Shown piece after piece: positions 20,962-35,200 of a stretch of 64,000 bases of DNA. The notes below the pieces were generated by a model. The model searched no databases, was not told where the DNA came from, and saw only the letters and a list, made by a program, of their open reading frames with translations. This DNA comes from Lepidodermella squamata. Lineage: Eukaryota; Gastrotricha. Location of the stretch: the NCBI GenBank assembly GCA_047495785.1, contig JBLDXI010000002.1, positions 496,001-560,000 on the forward strand. Direction: 5' to 3'. Every line of letters begins with the position of its first letter. Position 1 is the stretch's first letter. Made by a program: the position numbers and the translations under genes.

Positions 20962-23900
20962 CTATTCTTCATCCCATTCGGAGTCGCTGTTCTGCAGGGT
21001 GTTATCACACGACGAAGCGGGTAAAGATTGCGCATCGACAGGCGGTGCATTTGCATAAATCGTCCGACTCGCCCGTTCAGCCTCACTTGGGGCGCTTTCG
21101 CGGAACCCTTGAAGCCCTGATAACACAAAGGCTGTCGCTCCGTGGAGGAAGCAGAACTGTTCAACCGTCGGAACCATGCACATCCTAGCCCGTCGCATAT
21201 GCGCGATAATGTTGGACAAAGACGGTGCAAATTTCGGCAGAATAGGCAATGGTTGATGAGGATTTTCACGCCATTTCAAGTCAGCTATCAGCCAATGTCT
21301 GACGGCAATGTCCAAGGCAATGAAAACGCCGGTTCGACCAACGCCAGCTGAGCAGTGCACAACCATGGGGCTTTCGCGGCTTATTTCTTGGTTGATTTGG
21401 CACCTAGCAACCATTTCCAGCAAGTCAATCAGTTGGGTGATTTGAGGGACACTGCGGTATTTCCACTCCAGGAATTGGAAATGTTTCACGATTCTGGACT
21501 GGCCAGTGCTCACGTTAGTGACGCGTAGAAGTGTTTGCCGAATAGTATCCGTTGGACTGGGCCCGATCAAATCAGAACCTGAGGCAGATTCAACATGTTG
21601 ACCCTCGCTCTTCGTAATCGGACCTAAGTTCTCGACATCGAACTGCTGGCCTGATGAAATCTGCACGCAAGTTTGGTGCTGGCCTGTTACAGTTGGGTAA
21701 TATTGGTCGCATTTAATCCGGCCGTTTTCGATGAAAGAGGTTAGCATGACGATTATATCAGCCTTCTGCTGCCAGATCATAAGCCAGAAATCTCCGGTTG
21801 TGTTCGGCTTTGGACCCTGACAGGCGATGTAAGATTGAGATATAATCTCAACATCCTCGGCTCCACCAGCTTTGCTTCCAGCTGGCTTCATTCTTATACC
21901 CTATTGCATGATGTTGAGAAGAGGATAGCCAAGTAGCGTACTATTTACTTACTTTGATATAGGAGGCATTTATGTAGTCATCAGACGGGTTGCTTCCAGC
22001 TGAGTTCACGAAAAGTCTCACCCTCGAATGATTGTAAGGTATGATGTCTTTGTAGCGATTTTTCGGCCTAGCCTCGCGAGTAGTTCCATCGGAATTCGGC
22101 TGGTCTCTCCCGATTGGAGTGAGGGCGTGGTATGTGTCATGAAGCTCAGCGTACCCGCTTTCTTGAGCTTGCCGCACGTATTCAACAAACTCTTCCACCG
22201 TCATTTCGCTGTTGGAAATAACAGAAATCGACGAGCTGTTGAAATAGCATTGAGGATTGTTTAGAGAAATTTCGAAAAAATACCTGCGGCGTTTTGGCTG
22301 GGGCTTCAGCTCAATCTGCGTCGGTTGAATTTGAGCAGTCGGTTTTGGAACTTCCTCCGTGGCAATTTTGGCCTCCGGTCGTCTTCGCCGGCGGTAGATG
22401 ACGAACCCCCCTGCTGCAATTACGAGAAGTAGTAGTACACCGCCAATGGATGCGCACAGTACAATAACCAGAAATAAATCATCTACTGGTTTGTAAGACA
22501 CCAAAGTTTCAGTCACTACAGCCGGTTCGTTCCAGGTACCGGATCCAGCGAGAATATCGTCTGATGTTCCATTACTCTCAGGGGATGAGGCAAGGCCAAC
22601 GCCTACACTTCCACTCAAAAAGGTTGCTTCACCCAGGACTTCGTTTGAGACCAATATAGGGATCGAATATTGCCCATCTGCCACGGCATGGTAGAAAGAA
22701 GTCAGTTCGGTCCTCTTGAACATTTTTTCCTCCACCACTTTACACGAGTCCATTTCTTTGGACTTGCATGCAAATACAGAGCATTTGTAGCTGATTCGCT
22801 CGCTCCCCGGACAGTTGGTAGTGTCCACGAAGGAGAACAGAACCTCTGTCGTATCTTCATCTGAATTTCTGAATGAAATCGTCACATTTGTCACGTCCTC
22901 CGGAGCTGTGAAAAGAAAAAAGTGAATTGTGAAGTCAAACAACAAAAACTTACCTATGACAAATTCGTTAGAACTGAGGGTTGGATCTGACCGCTCGTAG
23001 ACGTTTTGTGATATCTGCCTGTGTCTCGTAGCAACTTGAGCTCGATAGGAGCAACCCGGTTTGAGAAGCGACCGTGAAACAACCAACGTTAACTTCTGAT
23101 CCTTGGTACTCGATATCGAATCCTTCGCATTGATAATGGCATCCGAGCTGTAGCAAGATACATCCTTGAAACTATTCGTTAGAACAGATGTGTTACTCTC
23201 TCGCTCCAAAATATCGACACAATGACTGAGATGGTCTCCGCTATCTATACAATTTTTCCGGTCCTGCCATGATACAGCTATGTATGTATTCGATAAGTTA
23301 GGAAAAAGAATGGCCTTGTTTTCGTCTGATCTATCGATCCGAGTCTTAACGCCTTCGACGGGTTCGAATTCAGTTTCATACCGGCGCTTCATAGCTTTCG
23401 AAGTTTTGCCCTTGTTGGTTTTAGTCGTCGCTTCGACGTTGTAGATGCAGCCACCCATTTTGTATTTATCGAACGTGACGAGGCCAACTAAGCTATACAA
23501 CCTCGTTTCGGGATCTTGCTCCAGCTGGTATTTTACAGAGTCACGTTCCTGAGTCTTGGATGAAGTTTCGCTGCTACGGCCCTCATCATTTGCTTTATTC
23601 GTATCAGGCGAAAGGTCGGGAGCTAGAGAAATTGAAAATGTCGGAACAGCTGTTAAGGCGTAGCAAGTGGCTGCTGTATTGGCCGAAACTTTCAGGAAAA
23701 TATGAGTCTCGTTATCGTCTAGCCACGCAATATCTGGTGGTAGTGGCTGGGTTGAAAAGGCTTGCCGTGACGATACTGTGCTCTCCCTATATTCACTTTC
23801 GCAGTCATTGCCAATCCCTGGTTCGTTGGGGTAGGCTTTCAGTAGAGTTCGAATGGCGACATTGAAAGTGCAACCAGGGGCAGCGTTGTCGATATTCATT

Positions 23901-26900
23901 ATCGTGGAACCATTTCCCCGAACAAGGTCAACACTCTGCTGAGCGGATGTTCTGATACTCTTCTGGTTGATCGCGAGCCTATTCTGATTAGCCAAGTTCT
24001 CTGTAGGTTTTGACCAGTCGACGTAATCGACTTGGAAAATAGATACGTCGTACAGCAAGGATTCGGATGTAACATTGAGACAGTTGCCTCCATCTTTCCA
24101 CACCACTTCTACGGTAACATTCACCACCCTATTCTTCTCGAGTATGATTTCTTCAAGCAAGGTAAAATCATCGACTGAAAACGAAGCAGGGACCGGGTCT
24201 GAAATGAAAAGGATTGAAGAGGACATTCAAAAAATTCCATTGTGCTTACCTGTAACTAGAACTAAGGCTTGATCGGTGAAAGAGGACGTTGGAACGGTTG
24301 ATATATCCACGATTGGCCTTGCTTGGACTTTGAAGTAGCAACCAGGTTGTTTGGGTGGTATGTCTAGCTTCGCAATTGGAAAATCGGTTGAAACCTCAGT
24401 CCTGGCAATGACGTCCCCAGTTAGATAACCAACTGCTCTCACTTCATACTTCAAGGGGGAAAACGACCAACTTTCACCATCATTAAGGTTGGATGAGAAA
24501 TACTTGTAATGAAACTTCGTATTGATGGCATCGTTAAATCCGATTTGGTACTGCGTTTCGCTTTCTCCCAGAAGCAACGTGACTGATCTGTCGAATTTGG
24601 GCGCGACTGTGAATGTTTTCACTGTTGAGACGGTTTGTTCATCCGGGCCGAATTTAGCTTTGACATCCAATATTAATCTGTACGATAAGCCGGGCGTATC
24701 TTTAGGCAGCTGATACTCGGCAAAAGTGATCGTGGTATCAGTTACAACTGGCGTATTGACGGTAGAATCCGACGAGCGTATATAAACACTGTAAACTAGT
24801 TTGTAATCGAGACCGTCGACAGTCAGGCAATTATAAGGGTCATTCCAAGATACTTGAATAGAACTTGGACCTGATGAACTGTCAATAACTTTGATTCTGA
24901 TTTCATTAATGTTGATTGGAAGGGGAGGAGTCATAACGTTATCGGATCTCACTGCTGTTGCAGATTTCGTGCCACGATAAGATGACTCGACTTCGGCGTG
25001 ATAAATGCATGCTCCCTTCTTGTTGACTGTGGCGACGTAGTCGAAAATGTTCACCTGGCTAGGGGCGAGATGGCCTACGTTCACTATATTATCAATCAGA
25101 GAAGTCATTTGTCGGTATTTGAAGTCGTAAATCAGGTCTTCCGAGATACGGTTAGCTGTGCTTGAATCCTCGACCGACAGCAAAAGTTGGCCAGAGTCTT
25201 TCCCAGCTGTCGTTAGTAGGACTTTTTGAACTTTAACCGGTCGAACGGGATATTCCTTGCTCACAGCCATAGCACTTGTATATGGCTGACTTCTGAAAAT
25301 AGGTTCGACTTTGGCCATGTAAGAAGTCGCTCCGGCAAGGCTCGGCTTCGAGAACTCAACTCTCTTCGCTTCATCGATCCGCCTTATCTCCTTGACAAGC
25401 GAAGGAACTTCAACACCCGCTGCGTCTGTTATCGAAACTCGATAGCCATCAAGAGCGGCATTTAGCAAATCTTGGCAATTAAGCGTGTCCTCAAATGTTA
25501 CTGTTATCTTCGTAGGCGGATTATCTTGCACTGCCATGAGAACATTTGTGACTGGAACTGGCCTCGTGAAGTAGACGTAGTCGTCGGGAGACAGCCCTTC
25601 CTCACCGTCGTAGGTAACCGAAGACTTCATGCGGTATCTACAGGCACCGGGATACGCTGTTGATTTTTCAATCTTAAAAGCTGTGTAGACGTAACCAGAG
25701 AAAATGAATGGCTTGATATCGATTTCCCTCTTTTCCGGCTCTGTTAGTTTGATTTGGTATTTGAACGACTTCAAAGCATTATCAAGCTCTTTTCTGTTGC
25801 TCAGATTAATGTCGTCGATAACGGAGAGAGGGAAGTCGATGTCAGTCTCTTCAGCAGTTTCATCAGGGTGGAATAGGGCACCAACCGGTTTGGTTGTCAG
25901 GAATTTCGAGGCCGCTATAGCCAAAGACTGTTCCTTGCTTGAGACAGCTTGAACATGTATTGCATACTGAGTAGCCGGTGCCAAGTCTAACAGCAAATTT
26001 GCCTCCAGGGTTTCGCCGGTGATGATCAAATTTGAGAACGAACGAGGAACGTCGATAGCATTACCCTCCCCAATGACATTGATGAGGTAACTCATCTCAG
26101 CTCGGTTCGATTCGAGGCAATTATTCGAGTCGATCCATTTCACTTTGATGTTATGTGGATTTTTGAACTTGTTGACAGCAACTAATTCCGCCGAAACTTC
26201 GGATACAGCCTTTGGGTTTGTTGAAAATGCTTGCCGTTCTGATTCTGCCGGTTTTGTTGAAGTACCTTGAGTAGCTAAAGTCACCGTAGCGCTGACGTAG
26301 TACTGGCAAGCTCCAGTCTTCGTAAAGTTCTTAATTTGATCCACATCGAATTCGAAGGTAATATTTCTTGATGATTTGCCGATAATAGGATCTGTCGAGT
26401 AGAACGGATCAACTGCCGCGGGATCCTCGAAAAACTTTAGCTTATAGGTTAGACCGGTGACGTCGCCATTGACTTTGTCCTCAACAACGAAGTTCAACAC
26501 CGAACTAATGCTTGAGTATTCGATTCTCTGCGGAGCAACGGGTACAGTCAGCAATTCATTCTTTGCTTTGGAAGTCGCATTTTCGCCAGATTCCAAGGTT
26601 ACTTTTAAAGTAACTGAATACCTTGCAGCAGGTAACAAATCAAGAGAAGTTTCAGCTACAAACGAATTCACATCTTGGCTTGGATGAATTTGCAATTCAA
26701 CAGATTCCCCTTGCCCTTCTCGCGAAAGGATAACAAATGACTTGAGAAGCGGAGCGCAATTATTTGTGTCCATCCATTTCACTTTGATGCTGTGTGGATT
26801 CTTGAAATTTTCAAAACTGATCAATTCCGCTGAAACGTCAGACACAGCCTTCGGGTTTGTTGAAAATGCCTGCCGTTCTGATTCTGCCGGTTTAGTTGAA

Positions 26901-29093
26901 GCACCTTGATACAGCACAGTCGCGCTGACGTAGTATTGGCAAGCTCCTGCCTTCGGAAAGTTCTTAATTAGATCCACATCGAGTTCGAAGGTAATTTTTC
27001 TTGATGATAGACCGTTAATAGGATCTGTCGAGTAGAACGGAACAACTGCCGTCTGACTTTCGAAAAACTTCAGCTGATAAGTTAGACCGGTGACGTCGCT
27101 ATTGACTTTGTCTTCAACGACGAAAGTTAACATTGCACCACTGCTTGAGTGGGCTATGCTCTGAGGAGCAACAGGATTAGTGGTTATCACTGCTTTCTCA
27201 GATACCGCACTGTCAGATTCCGAAATTACTTTAACAGCAACTGAGTACCTTGCAGCAGGTAACAACTCGACAAACGCATCGGCGGTGAATGGATCGGCAT
27301 CAAACATTGGATGGATTTGTGTCTCGATAGAGTAACCCTCTTGCCCTTCGCGAGATATGACGGCAAAGAATTTGAGAAGCGGAGCGCAATTATTTGTGTC
27401 CATCCATTTCACTTTGATGCTGTGTGGATTATTGAAATTTTCAGAACTGATCAATTCCGCTGAAACGTCAGACACAGCCTTCGGGTTTGTTGAAAATGCT
27501 TGCCGTTCTGATTCTGCCGGTTTTGTTGAAGTACCTTGATACAGCACAGTCGCGCTGACGTAGTATTGGCAAGCTCCAGTCTTTGGAAAGGTACCAATTT
27601 GATCTACATCGAGTTCGAAGGTCATTTTTCTTGTTGGTTGCCCGTTAATAGGGTCTGTTGTGTAGAATGGAACTTCGGTAGTCTGGTTCTCGAAGAATTT
27701 CAGCTGATAAATAAGGCCGGTGATATCGATATTAATCTCGTCCTCAACGGCAAAAGTTAACACGGGACCATTGGCTGAGAAGGTGATTCTTTGCGGAGCA
27801 ACGGGATTTGTGATCAACTCAGCTCGCACTGCAGAAACCGCATCATCAGATTCCGAAGTTACTCTTACAGCAACTGAGTACCTTGCAGCAGGTAACAAAT
27901 CGACGAATGCCTCGGCAGTGAACGGATAAACGCCTTGAATTGGGAAAAGTTGAATCACAATGGGATCAACATCTTGCACTTCTCGTGATAGACTGGCAAA
28001 GAATTTGAGAAGTGGAGCGCAATTTGCTGCGTCAGTCCAGCCGATGGATAAGGTATGTTTGCACCCAACGACCTTATCGATAGCCACGGAAACGTTTTCA
28101 ACCGGTTTCGGACGAGTGAGGAACCTAACACTTGGGTGCGGCTTAGAAATAAGAGTTGTTGGCACATCATTCGCTCTGTTCTTCGTGTATACCGCTGTGA
28201 CATCCAGGTAGATTGTGGTCGCCTGTGTTGTTGTTGTCGTGAAGGGCTCAATAGTCTTGGTGTATACCGTTGTAACATCCAGGTAGAAAGTGCACGCTCC
28301 GCTCTCTATGGCGACTTTCTCACTAATCGGCTGTCCATCAGTTGAAGCGGCGACGTACGTTTCCTTGAAAACCGATAGACCAGTGGTTGTGACTGTTGAA
28401 AAGACTAGATGGTAAGTCAGATGAGCTCGATCAAAGTTGAACGGGTCTTCGATGTTGATTTTCGCGACGGATGTACCTTCGACCTCAACTTCGACTTTCT
28501 TCGGTGGACCAGGGGCTGAGAAACACTTAATCAAAGAAAATGTGCTGTAAGCAATTGAAATTTACCTGTTATGAAGGTGTTGCTTTCGAGTGAAAGATCA
28601 ACATCGCGACTCGTTTTAGGGATTTCGATCGGCGAAATTTTCACGCGATAGCTGGAAGACGGTTTCAAACTAATGACAAGACTAGCAGTGAATTTCGAGT
28701 CTGATTCATTAGATTCCAGCAGCGTCGTCTTCAGTATATATGATGGCGACTCTTTGTTGTACATTTCCCATTCTCCATTAATCTCTTGGTATATTTCGGC
28801 CTTCACCAATTCATTAAGGCACTTGGACGTATCGTCGCCTCTCGCTCTCTGCCACCATTTTAAATCTATGTGCTGGAGTTCAGTGAATTCCTGATCGCTT
28901 GAAGATGCGTTGACATTCAAGTTTGTTGCCTCAAGGTACCAAGTTTCTAAATTGATGGGAGAATATTAATAGCAACTCATAATTTACATGAGCCAAGTGT
29001 ACCTTTTGGGCAATTTGACAATTCCAGCTCAGCCGTGACATCTTTTGCAACGAACAGTAGTAAAATGGTTGCGAATCGAAAGGCTAATTTCAT
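20962..29093 (-). CDS. Receptor-type tyrosine phosphatase B, likely catalytically altered
   Basis: Predicted 2608 residues; exons 29093-29003, 28946-28566, 28515-24250, 24198-22954, 22905-22284, 22235-21953, 21900-20962. Architecture as copy A with one extra FN3-like pair (two WMDTNNC modules) and without the Thr/Glu stalk and furin-type site. Phosphatase domain: KNRYKDIIPY, DYINASYI, HCSAGVGRTG kept. The WPD loop is WKYRSVP (general-acid Asp replaced by Tyr, codon 21457-21459) and the Q-loop is VPTVEQF (first Gln replaced by Pro, 21169-21171). In PTP1B the equivalent residues Asp181 and Gln262 are the classic substrate-trapping positions. This copy may therefore bind phosphotyrosine proteins without efficient turnover. 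It has an intron after DYINASYIK that copy A lacks. About 1.67 kb is indistinguishable from copy A. Confidence 0.85.
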
Positions 29094-29603
29094 ATCCCGA
29101 TAATTTCCAATGAGCGATTCACACACGAAGCTGCCTTTGGCAATATTTGATTACAATTAAGGTGTCGTAGTTTCTTTACTGCAACGCGGAGAAAAAACAA
29201 ACAGATAGGAACTTCCAAGAACTAAGATAAAGTCATTCCCTGAACTGTTTGTCGTAAAGCAGGCGTGCCGTTTGCTATGGGCATGGTCTCACTTCTTTGC
29301 AAGTTATCATTACGCCAGTTTATTTTCGTCGTTACAACCCGATATATTGTATCAAACGATTTTCAAACACAGTGGCAAAATAGAATTACAATTCATCAAA
29401 TGCAGCGCTTTGCGGCGATTATGAGTATTCACGCAGATAAGAACCGTTCCGTGAAGAGAAGAAAATAGCTTCGACGCTGAGTTTACATCATTTGTTTGGA
29501 CTAGATCAAAGGTCAGACGCTTGTGTTGTCTTATTTTCAGCTTTTTTGTCGTTACACCCATTTGCATGGTTTTTTTGCAATAATTCTCGTTTTATTCTAA
29601 GAA

Positions 29604-29622
29604 AAGCTTATCTTATCACTTG
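29604..29622 (-). promoter_or_regulatory. Tandem GATA-type sites upstream of phosphatase B
   Basis: On the minus strand this reads TGATAAGATAAG inside a block conserved upstream of phosphatase C (37992-38010). TGATAA and AGATAA are GATA-factor motifs; in nematodes they often mark gut expression. It lies 511 bases upstream of the B start codon, in the part inherited from the C-type promoter. Confidence 0.35.
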
Positions 29623-30846
29623 CGAATTTCCAGGAATAAGCTATCGTAAGTTTTTTCACAGTGACGCTGGAACATTTGGCTGAGCTCCGGCTGCTGAAAC
29701 TCGAAAAATGAATTGAATCCATCTCAATAGTAAAATGAATTGGATTTCAACTTATTCAAGTACCATACTACTGTCACGGTTGGCTCTCTCGGAAATTTTT
29801 TGAAAAATTTGAAAAAATTGGTTTATCCATATTGAGAATTTTCTCTATCCAACGATATAAAATTTGTTGGGTAAATAATTTATATCGATTTTCCGATTTT
29901 TCCGGCCGTGCATATTGGACCACCACGGTCCATCATGAGACCGAGTAAAATGTAAAATAAATAAAATGGGGAGTTGAAGATAAGGGGTGGGACAAGCCAC
30001 GCTAATCCTGGCTTGGGTAATTAAATTAGTAGATAATAAAATCGCTGAAATGTAATGCTGGCACCGGGCCAGTATGTAATTTTAAAGGGTAGTGCTAAAA
30101 GATTGAGAGAAGTTGTAAAAAAATAGAGAAAAAGGCACGTGCAAATAAAAAATTCAAATATAGTCGTGAAAGGAAAGTGCATTGCACTCAGTAACTTCAG
30201 TTCATTTGGTACCAACAACAAGGCATGCATTTTCAGAACGAGAAAATTGCTTCCCCCTTGCATTTTCACAATTTTTAGCTCGCTCAGCTTAATGCTTAAT
30301 TAACCTTCAGTCCGAGCCTTTAATATCTGCGAAGAGCATTAATTAGCGATATATTTACACAGGCACTTCAAAGTTGCTCGATTTCGTTAAGGGTGAACAA
30401 AGAATTCTGCGTCGGCCCAAGTAAGGTAGCATAGAATTCAAATCGGAGCTGCAAAACCTGCGAAATTTCCTGCGCGCTTTCTCAAAATTTTCCGCTAGTT
30501 TTGACCCATTTCTGGCTGCTGTTGCTGGCCTGCTCTAAACAGAAGTCTGGAAAAGCGCGTTGTATCGTCATTTTCTGGAAGTTTTGGAGCTAATTATAGT
30601 TGTAAATCCGAAAAATGCAGCATTTATGCTTTTTATAGCTTTCGAGCGAGGATGAAGCAAGAATGTTTCGAGAAGAATGACAGCTTTAGCCTTGGTTGTA
30701 AAAGAAGTTATTCCAAGATTTAAGATATTTATCCACACTGTTTCAATTCCAACCACTGATTTCGCTCGCGGTGTTACAATTCGTTGTTTCGTAGCATTCC
30801 TGCTCCACAACTATCACTATGTGAGAGGAAAATTCTGAAAGCAAAA

Positions 30847-30901
30847 AAGTGAGACTGAAAGCACCGACTATGAAAGCACCGACTATGAAAGCACCGACTG
30901 G
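30847..30901. repeat. Short tandem repeat, three units
   Basis: A 15-base unit, GAAAGCACCGACTAT, is repeated about three times in direct orientation; the last copy is truncated. No coding context. Confidence 0.6.
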
Positions 30902-31043
30902 TTTATTTGAACTGAAAAATGCGAGCGACGAATGCGCAAGCGAAAATTTGGATGAATCCCCCTTTCGGCGAAAAGCCTACTTCCTTCACTGATTGGCGTG
31001 TTCAACAAATCAAAATCCACTGACAGGATTTTGCAGCCCCAGT

Positions 31044-31927
31044 CAGGGCCGGATTAACGCATGGGCTTGGAGGGCTGAAGCCCAGGGGCCGCCAGTGTAA
31101 AGGGCCGCCAGCGTAGACTGAAAAGCCAATTTTTACGTACTCATACAATTCGAGACACCCAAGTTTAATAGCTGTGGCCATTGGATATTTTTAGCTCTTG
31201 GAGAAGCTAAATAATCAAAAATTTTGCTCGCTTCGCTCGCGATACTTCTTCATTATTCGATAACTTTCAGGAGCCTAATTCGCCAAATATGTGGCATTTC
31301 TGACAAATCAAATGTTATGGCCCTCATTGCTTGACTTTTATAGCATTTAAAATCCGAGATCTCTACAGTTTCCACGATTACGCAGATACTGTTTGGTATA
31401 GTTGAGTTCACGAGCGCACAAAAATGGGAAATTATGTTTCGAACGCGTCATTTTTAGACAGTTTCTACCTTAAAATCAAAAGAAATATCGTCAGCTAAAG
31501 CTCGCTTCGCTCGCGGTAAAGAATTAACCATAAATAGTGACATGATAATTCGCCGAAACCAGATGCGCGGTTTGCCATTAGGGAGCTTTCCATCGCATTC
31601 ATCTTTGAGCGTTTACTATATTGCTCTAGCTATAATAGTGGCTTAGACTGAAGGCGCCCACCTCAGTGTACCCATTCCCCGCTGAAAAATGTTGAAAAAT
31701 TTAAGCATTACTGATATTTAAAATAAATATTTACGTTTAAACACCAATGTCTTAAGGAAAACAATGCATAACACCAATAACACCAATAAGTAGTCACTAT
31801 TGCTTGGCGAGTGTCCTAAAAATTAAAACTTAAAATTCTACCTTTCATCTTTTTTCAGAAATTCATAAAAAATGGGGCCGCCAAACGTCAAGAGCCCATG
31901 GGCCGCCGGAGGGTTAATCCGGCCCTG
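31044..31927. mobile_element. Non-autonomous hAT-type transposon
   Basis: The 884-base element begins CAGGGCCGGATTAAC and ends with its inverse. It is flanked by an exact 8-base duplication GCCCCAGT (31036-31043 and 31928-31935). An 8-base target duplication with CAGGG ends is the hallmark of the hAT superfamily. No transposase frame is present, so it is a deletion derivative or MITE. The interior holds GCTCGCTTCGCTCGC-like motifs. Confidence 0.8.
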
Positions 31928-32229
31928 GCCCCAGTCAGCATATGAATCGCGGACTTCTAAATTATAAAGCTGGTTTTTGGAGGTTCGATTGATTCATCAC
32001 TAGAATGTCAATTTTACTTTATTAGCAACAATAAAAAGAAAGCGATGACTCAGAAATAAGCCTTAGAACTCTCCAAGCTACAAAACAGTGAAAAATAATG
32101 TATCTCAAGCGGAATATCTCACATGATTTACACCGAATAATTTTACACAGAAAGACAGTGTGACGAAAATATCAAACATTCAGCAGTTCAACGAAAAGTA
32201 ATCTTCAGCTTGAATCTCGAAGCCTTAAT

Positions 32230-35200
32230 CTATTTTTCATCCCATTCGGAATCGCTGTTCTGCGGGGTGTTATCACACGACGAAGCAGGTAAAGATTGCG
32301 CATCGACAGGCGGTGCATTTGCATAAATCGTCCGACTCGCACGTAGTTCGGCCTCACTTAGGGCGCTTTCGCGGAACCCTTGAAGCCCTGATAACACATA
32401 GGCTGTAGCTTCATGGAGGAAGCAGAACTGTTCAACCGCCGGGACCATGCTCATCCTAGCCCGTCGCATATGCGCGATGATGTTGGACAAAGACGGCGCA
32501 AATTTCGGCAAAATAGGCAATGGTTGATAGGGATTTTCTCGCCATTTCAAGTCAGCAATCAACCAATGTCTCACGGCAATGTCCAAGGCAATGAAAACCC
32601 CGGTTCGACCAACGCCAGCCGAGCAGTGCACAACCATGGGGCTTTCGTGGCTTATTTCTTGGTTGATTTGGCACTTTGCAACCATTTCCAGCAGGTCAAT
32701 CAGTTGGGTAACTTGAGGGACGCTGCGGTATTTCCATTCGAGGAACTGGAAATGTTTCACGATTCTAAATTGGCCAGTGCTCACGTTAGTGACGCGTAAA
32801 AGTGTTTGCCGTACAGTATCCGTTGGACTGGAACCGATTGAATCCGAACCTGAGGCAGATTCAACATGTTGACCCTCGCTCTTCGTAATCGGACCTAAGT
32901 TCTCGACATCGAACTGCTGGCCTGATGAAAACTGCACGCAAGTTTGATGCTGGCCTGTTACAGTTGGGTAATATTGGTCGCATTTAATCCGGCCGTTTTC
33001 GATGAAAGAGGTTAGCATGACGATTATATCAGCCTTCTGCTGCCAGATCATAAGCCAGAAATCTCCGGTTGTGTTCGGCTTTGGACCCTGACAGGCGATG
33101 TAAGATTGAGATATAATCTCGACATCGTCGGCTCCACCAGTTTCGTTTGGTGGAGGCTTCATTCTTATACCCTATTGCATGAAGTTGAGAAGAGGATAGC
33201 CAAGTAGCGTACTATTTACTTACTTTGATATAGGAGGCATTTATGTAGTCATCAGACGGGTTGCTTCCAGCTGAGTTCACGAAAAGTCTCACCCTCGAAT
33301 GATTGTAAGGAATGATGTCTTTGTAGCGATTTTTCTGCCTAGCCTCACGAGTCATTCCTTCTGTATTGGGCTGTTCCTTTCCAACAGCTGACAGAGTTTG
33401 GTAGACATCGCGGACCTCAGCGTATCCATTCTCTCTAGCTCGCCTCACAAACTCAGGGAATTCCTCAGCCGTCATTTCGCTGTTCGAAATGACTGAAGCG
33501 GAAGAGCTGTATAAAAGAATAAATAAAAATTCTGAATAATTTTGAATAAAATTACAAACCTCCTCCGTATCGTTCCGATTTGATCCAGCTGAATTTCAGC
33601 TGTGGCATTGAAGCCTCCCGCCGGGTACTTAAGTCGCTGTCTTCTTCGGTAAAGTACAAAGCCACCAACTGCTATAATGAGGAGTAAGATGGCTCCACCC
33701 AGTGATAGACAAATAGCAATTATCAAAGATTGGTCGTCATCTGTCTTGAGAGGAATAAGAGCCTCTTGCAGTGCTATTGGGTTGTACCAAAAACTAGATC
33801 CGGCGATAATCTGGCCCTGTGATCCACCGTGAGGTAATGGTGCAAGGCCGACTCCAACACATCCGCTCAGATATTGGGCATCATTGAGGAATCGATTTGG
33901 TACCATAATGTTAGCTTTGTTATAATAATTTAGTTCTGACCTCGTGAATGTTCTTGACTCCACTGCATTGCATGAACCTATAGCACTAGACCTACATGCG
34001 AATATCACGAATTTGTAGCTGACTCGCTGGCTTTGTGGGCAATAGTAATAGTCATTGAAGGAAAACTGGACTTCCGTTTCCTGATCATACATTTTCCGGA
34101 TCGAAATCCTTACAGAATTGACATCCTCTGGAGCTGTAAAGCGTTTGAATAGCATTTATATAATTATTTAGGCTTTGGTATTTTTCAGTCAATAAACCTA
34201 CCAATTACAAATTCATTAGAGCTGAGTGTTGCAGCTGTTTCGTCGTAGAGGCCATCAGAACTCCGCATGCGTCTCGTAGTAACTTGGGCTCGATAACTAC
34301 AACCAGGCTTGGGAGAACCCCTAAATACACTTTCCAGCGACAGATCTTTGGTACTTGATATCGACTCTTGTGTATCGACAACAGCATCAGAGCTGTAACA
34401 CTCCTTGAATCTATCCGTTACTACTGAAACGTCTCCCTCCTGATTAAATATGTCAACACAGTGAACCAGACGTCGTCTATTATCGAGGCAATTATATCGA
34501 TCCTGCCACGCCACTGCTATCGTTGCTGTGGATTTATCGGCCAAAGCGATGACATTATTTTTATCAGCCTTGTTTATCCGGGTCCAAACGCCCTCCACAG
34601 GTCTAATTTCAGTCTGGAATCTACGACTTACAGCTTTCGAAGTTTTGCCATCAGCCGTTCGAGTCGTTGCTTCGACGTTGTAAATACACCCACCCGATTT
34701 GTATTTATCAAACGTGACCTGTCCAGCCAAGCTATATAACTTCGTAACAGGATTTTGCTCCAGTTGGTATTTAATAGAATTACGTTCCTGAATTAGGTTG
34801 CTGCGGCTATTTTCGTTATTCAAATCAGGCCAAAAATCCGGATAAATGGAAATAGAAAATGTCGGAACAGCTGATGGGGTGTAACAGGTTGCCGCTGTGT
34901 TAGCTGTTACTTTCAAGTAAATACCAGTCCTATCGTCGTTCAACCACGCAATCTCGGGTGGCAATGGTTGCGTTGAGAAGGCACGTCTGGAAACTACCTC
35001 ACTCTGCCTGTAATCGCTTTCGCAGCTATTTCCTATACCAGGTTCGTTGGGATACGGTGCTAGCAAAGTTCGAATCGCGACGTTAAAGGCACATCCCGGG
35101 GCAGCGTTTTCAACCCTAACTCCAGCTAAGGCAGTTCCAAGTTGAAGATCCACGCTTTCTTCAGCTGAAATCTTTATTTCTTCCATTTTCCTGGCCACTC

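Larger units (their letters stand above)
29094..31035. other. Intergenic region: mosaic promoter of phosphatase B
   Basis: 29094-29336 matches the region upstream of phosphatase A. 29337-29765 matches 37691-38155, the region upstream of phosphatase C, starting at its first upstream base (AACCCGATAT). The join marks a duplication breakpoint. The rest (29766-31035) shows no gene. Confidence 0.6.
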
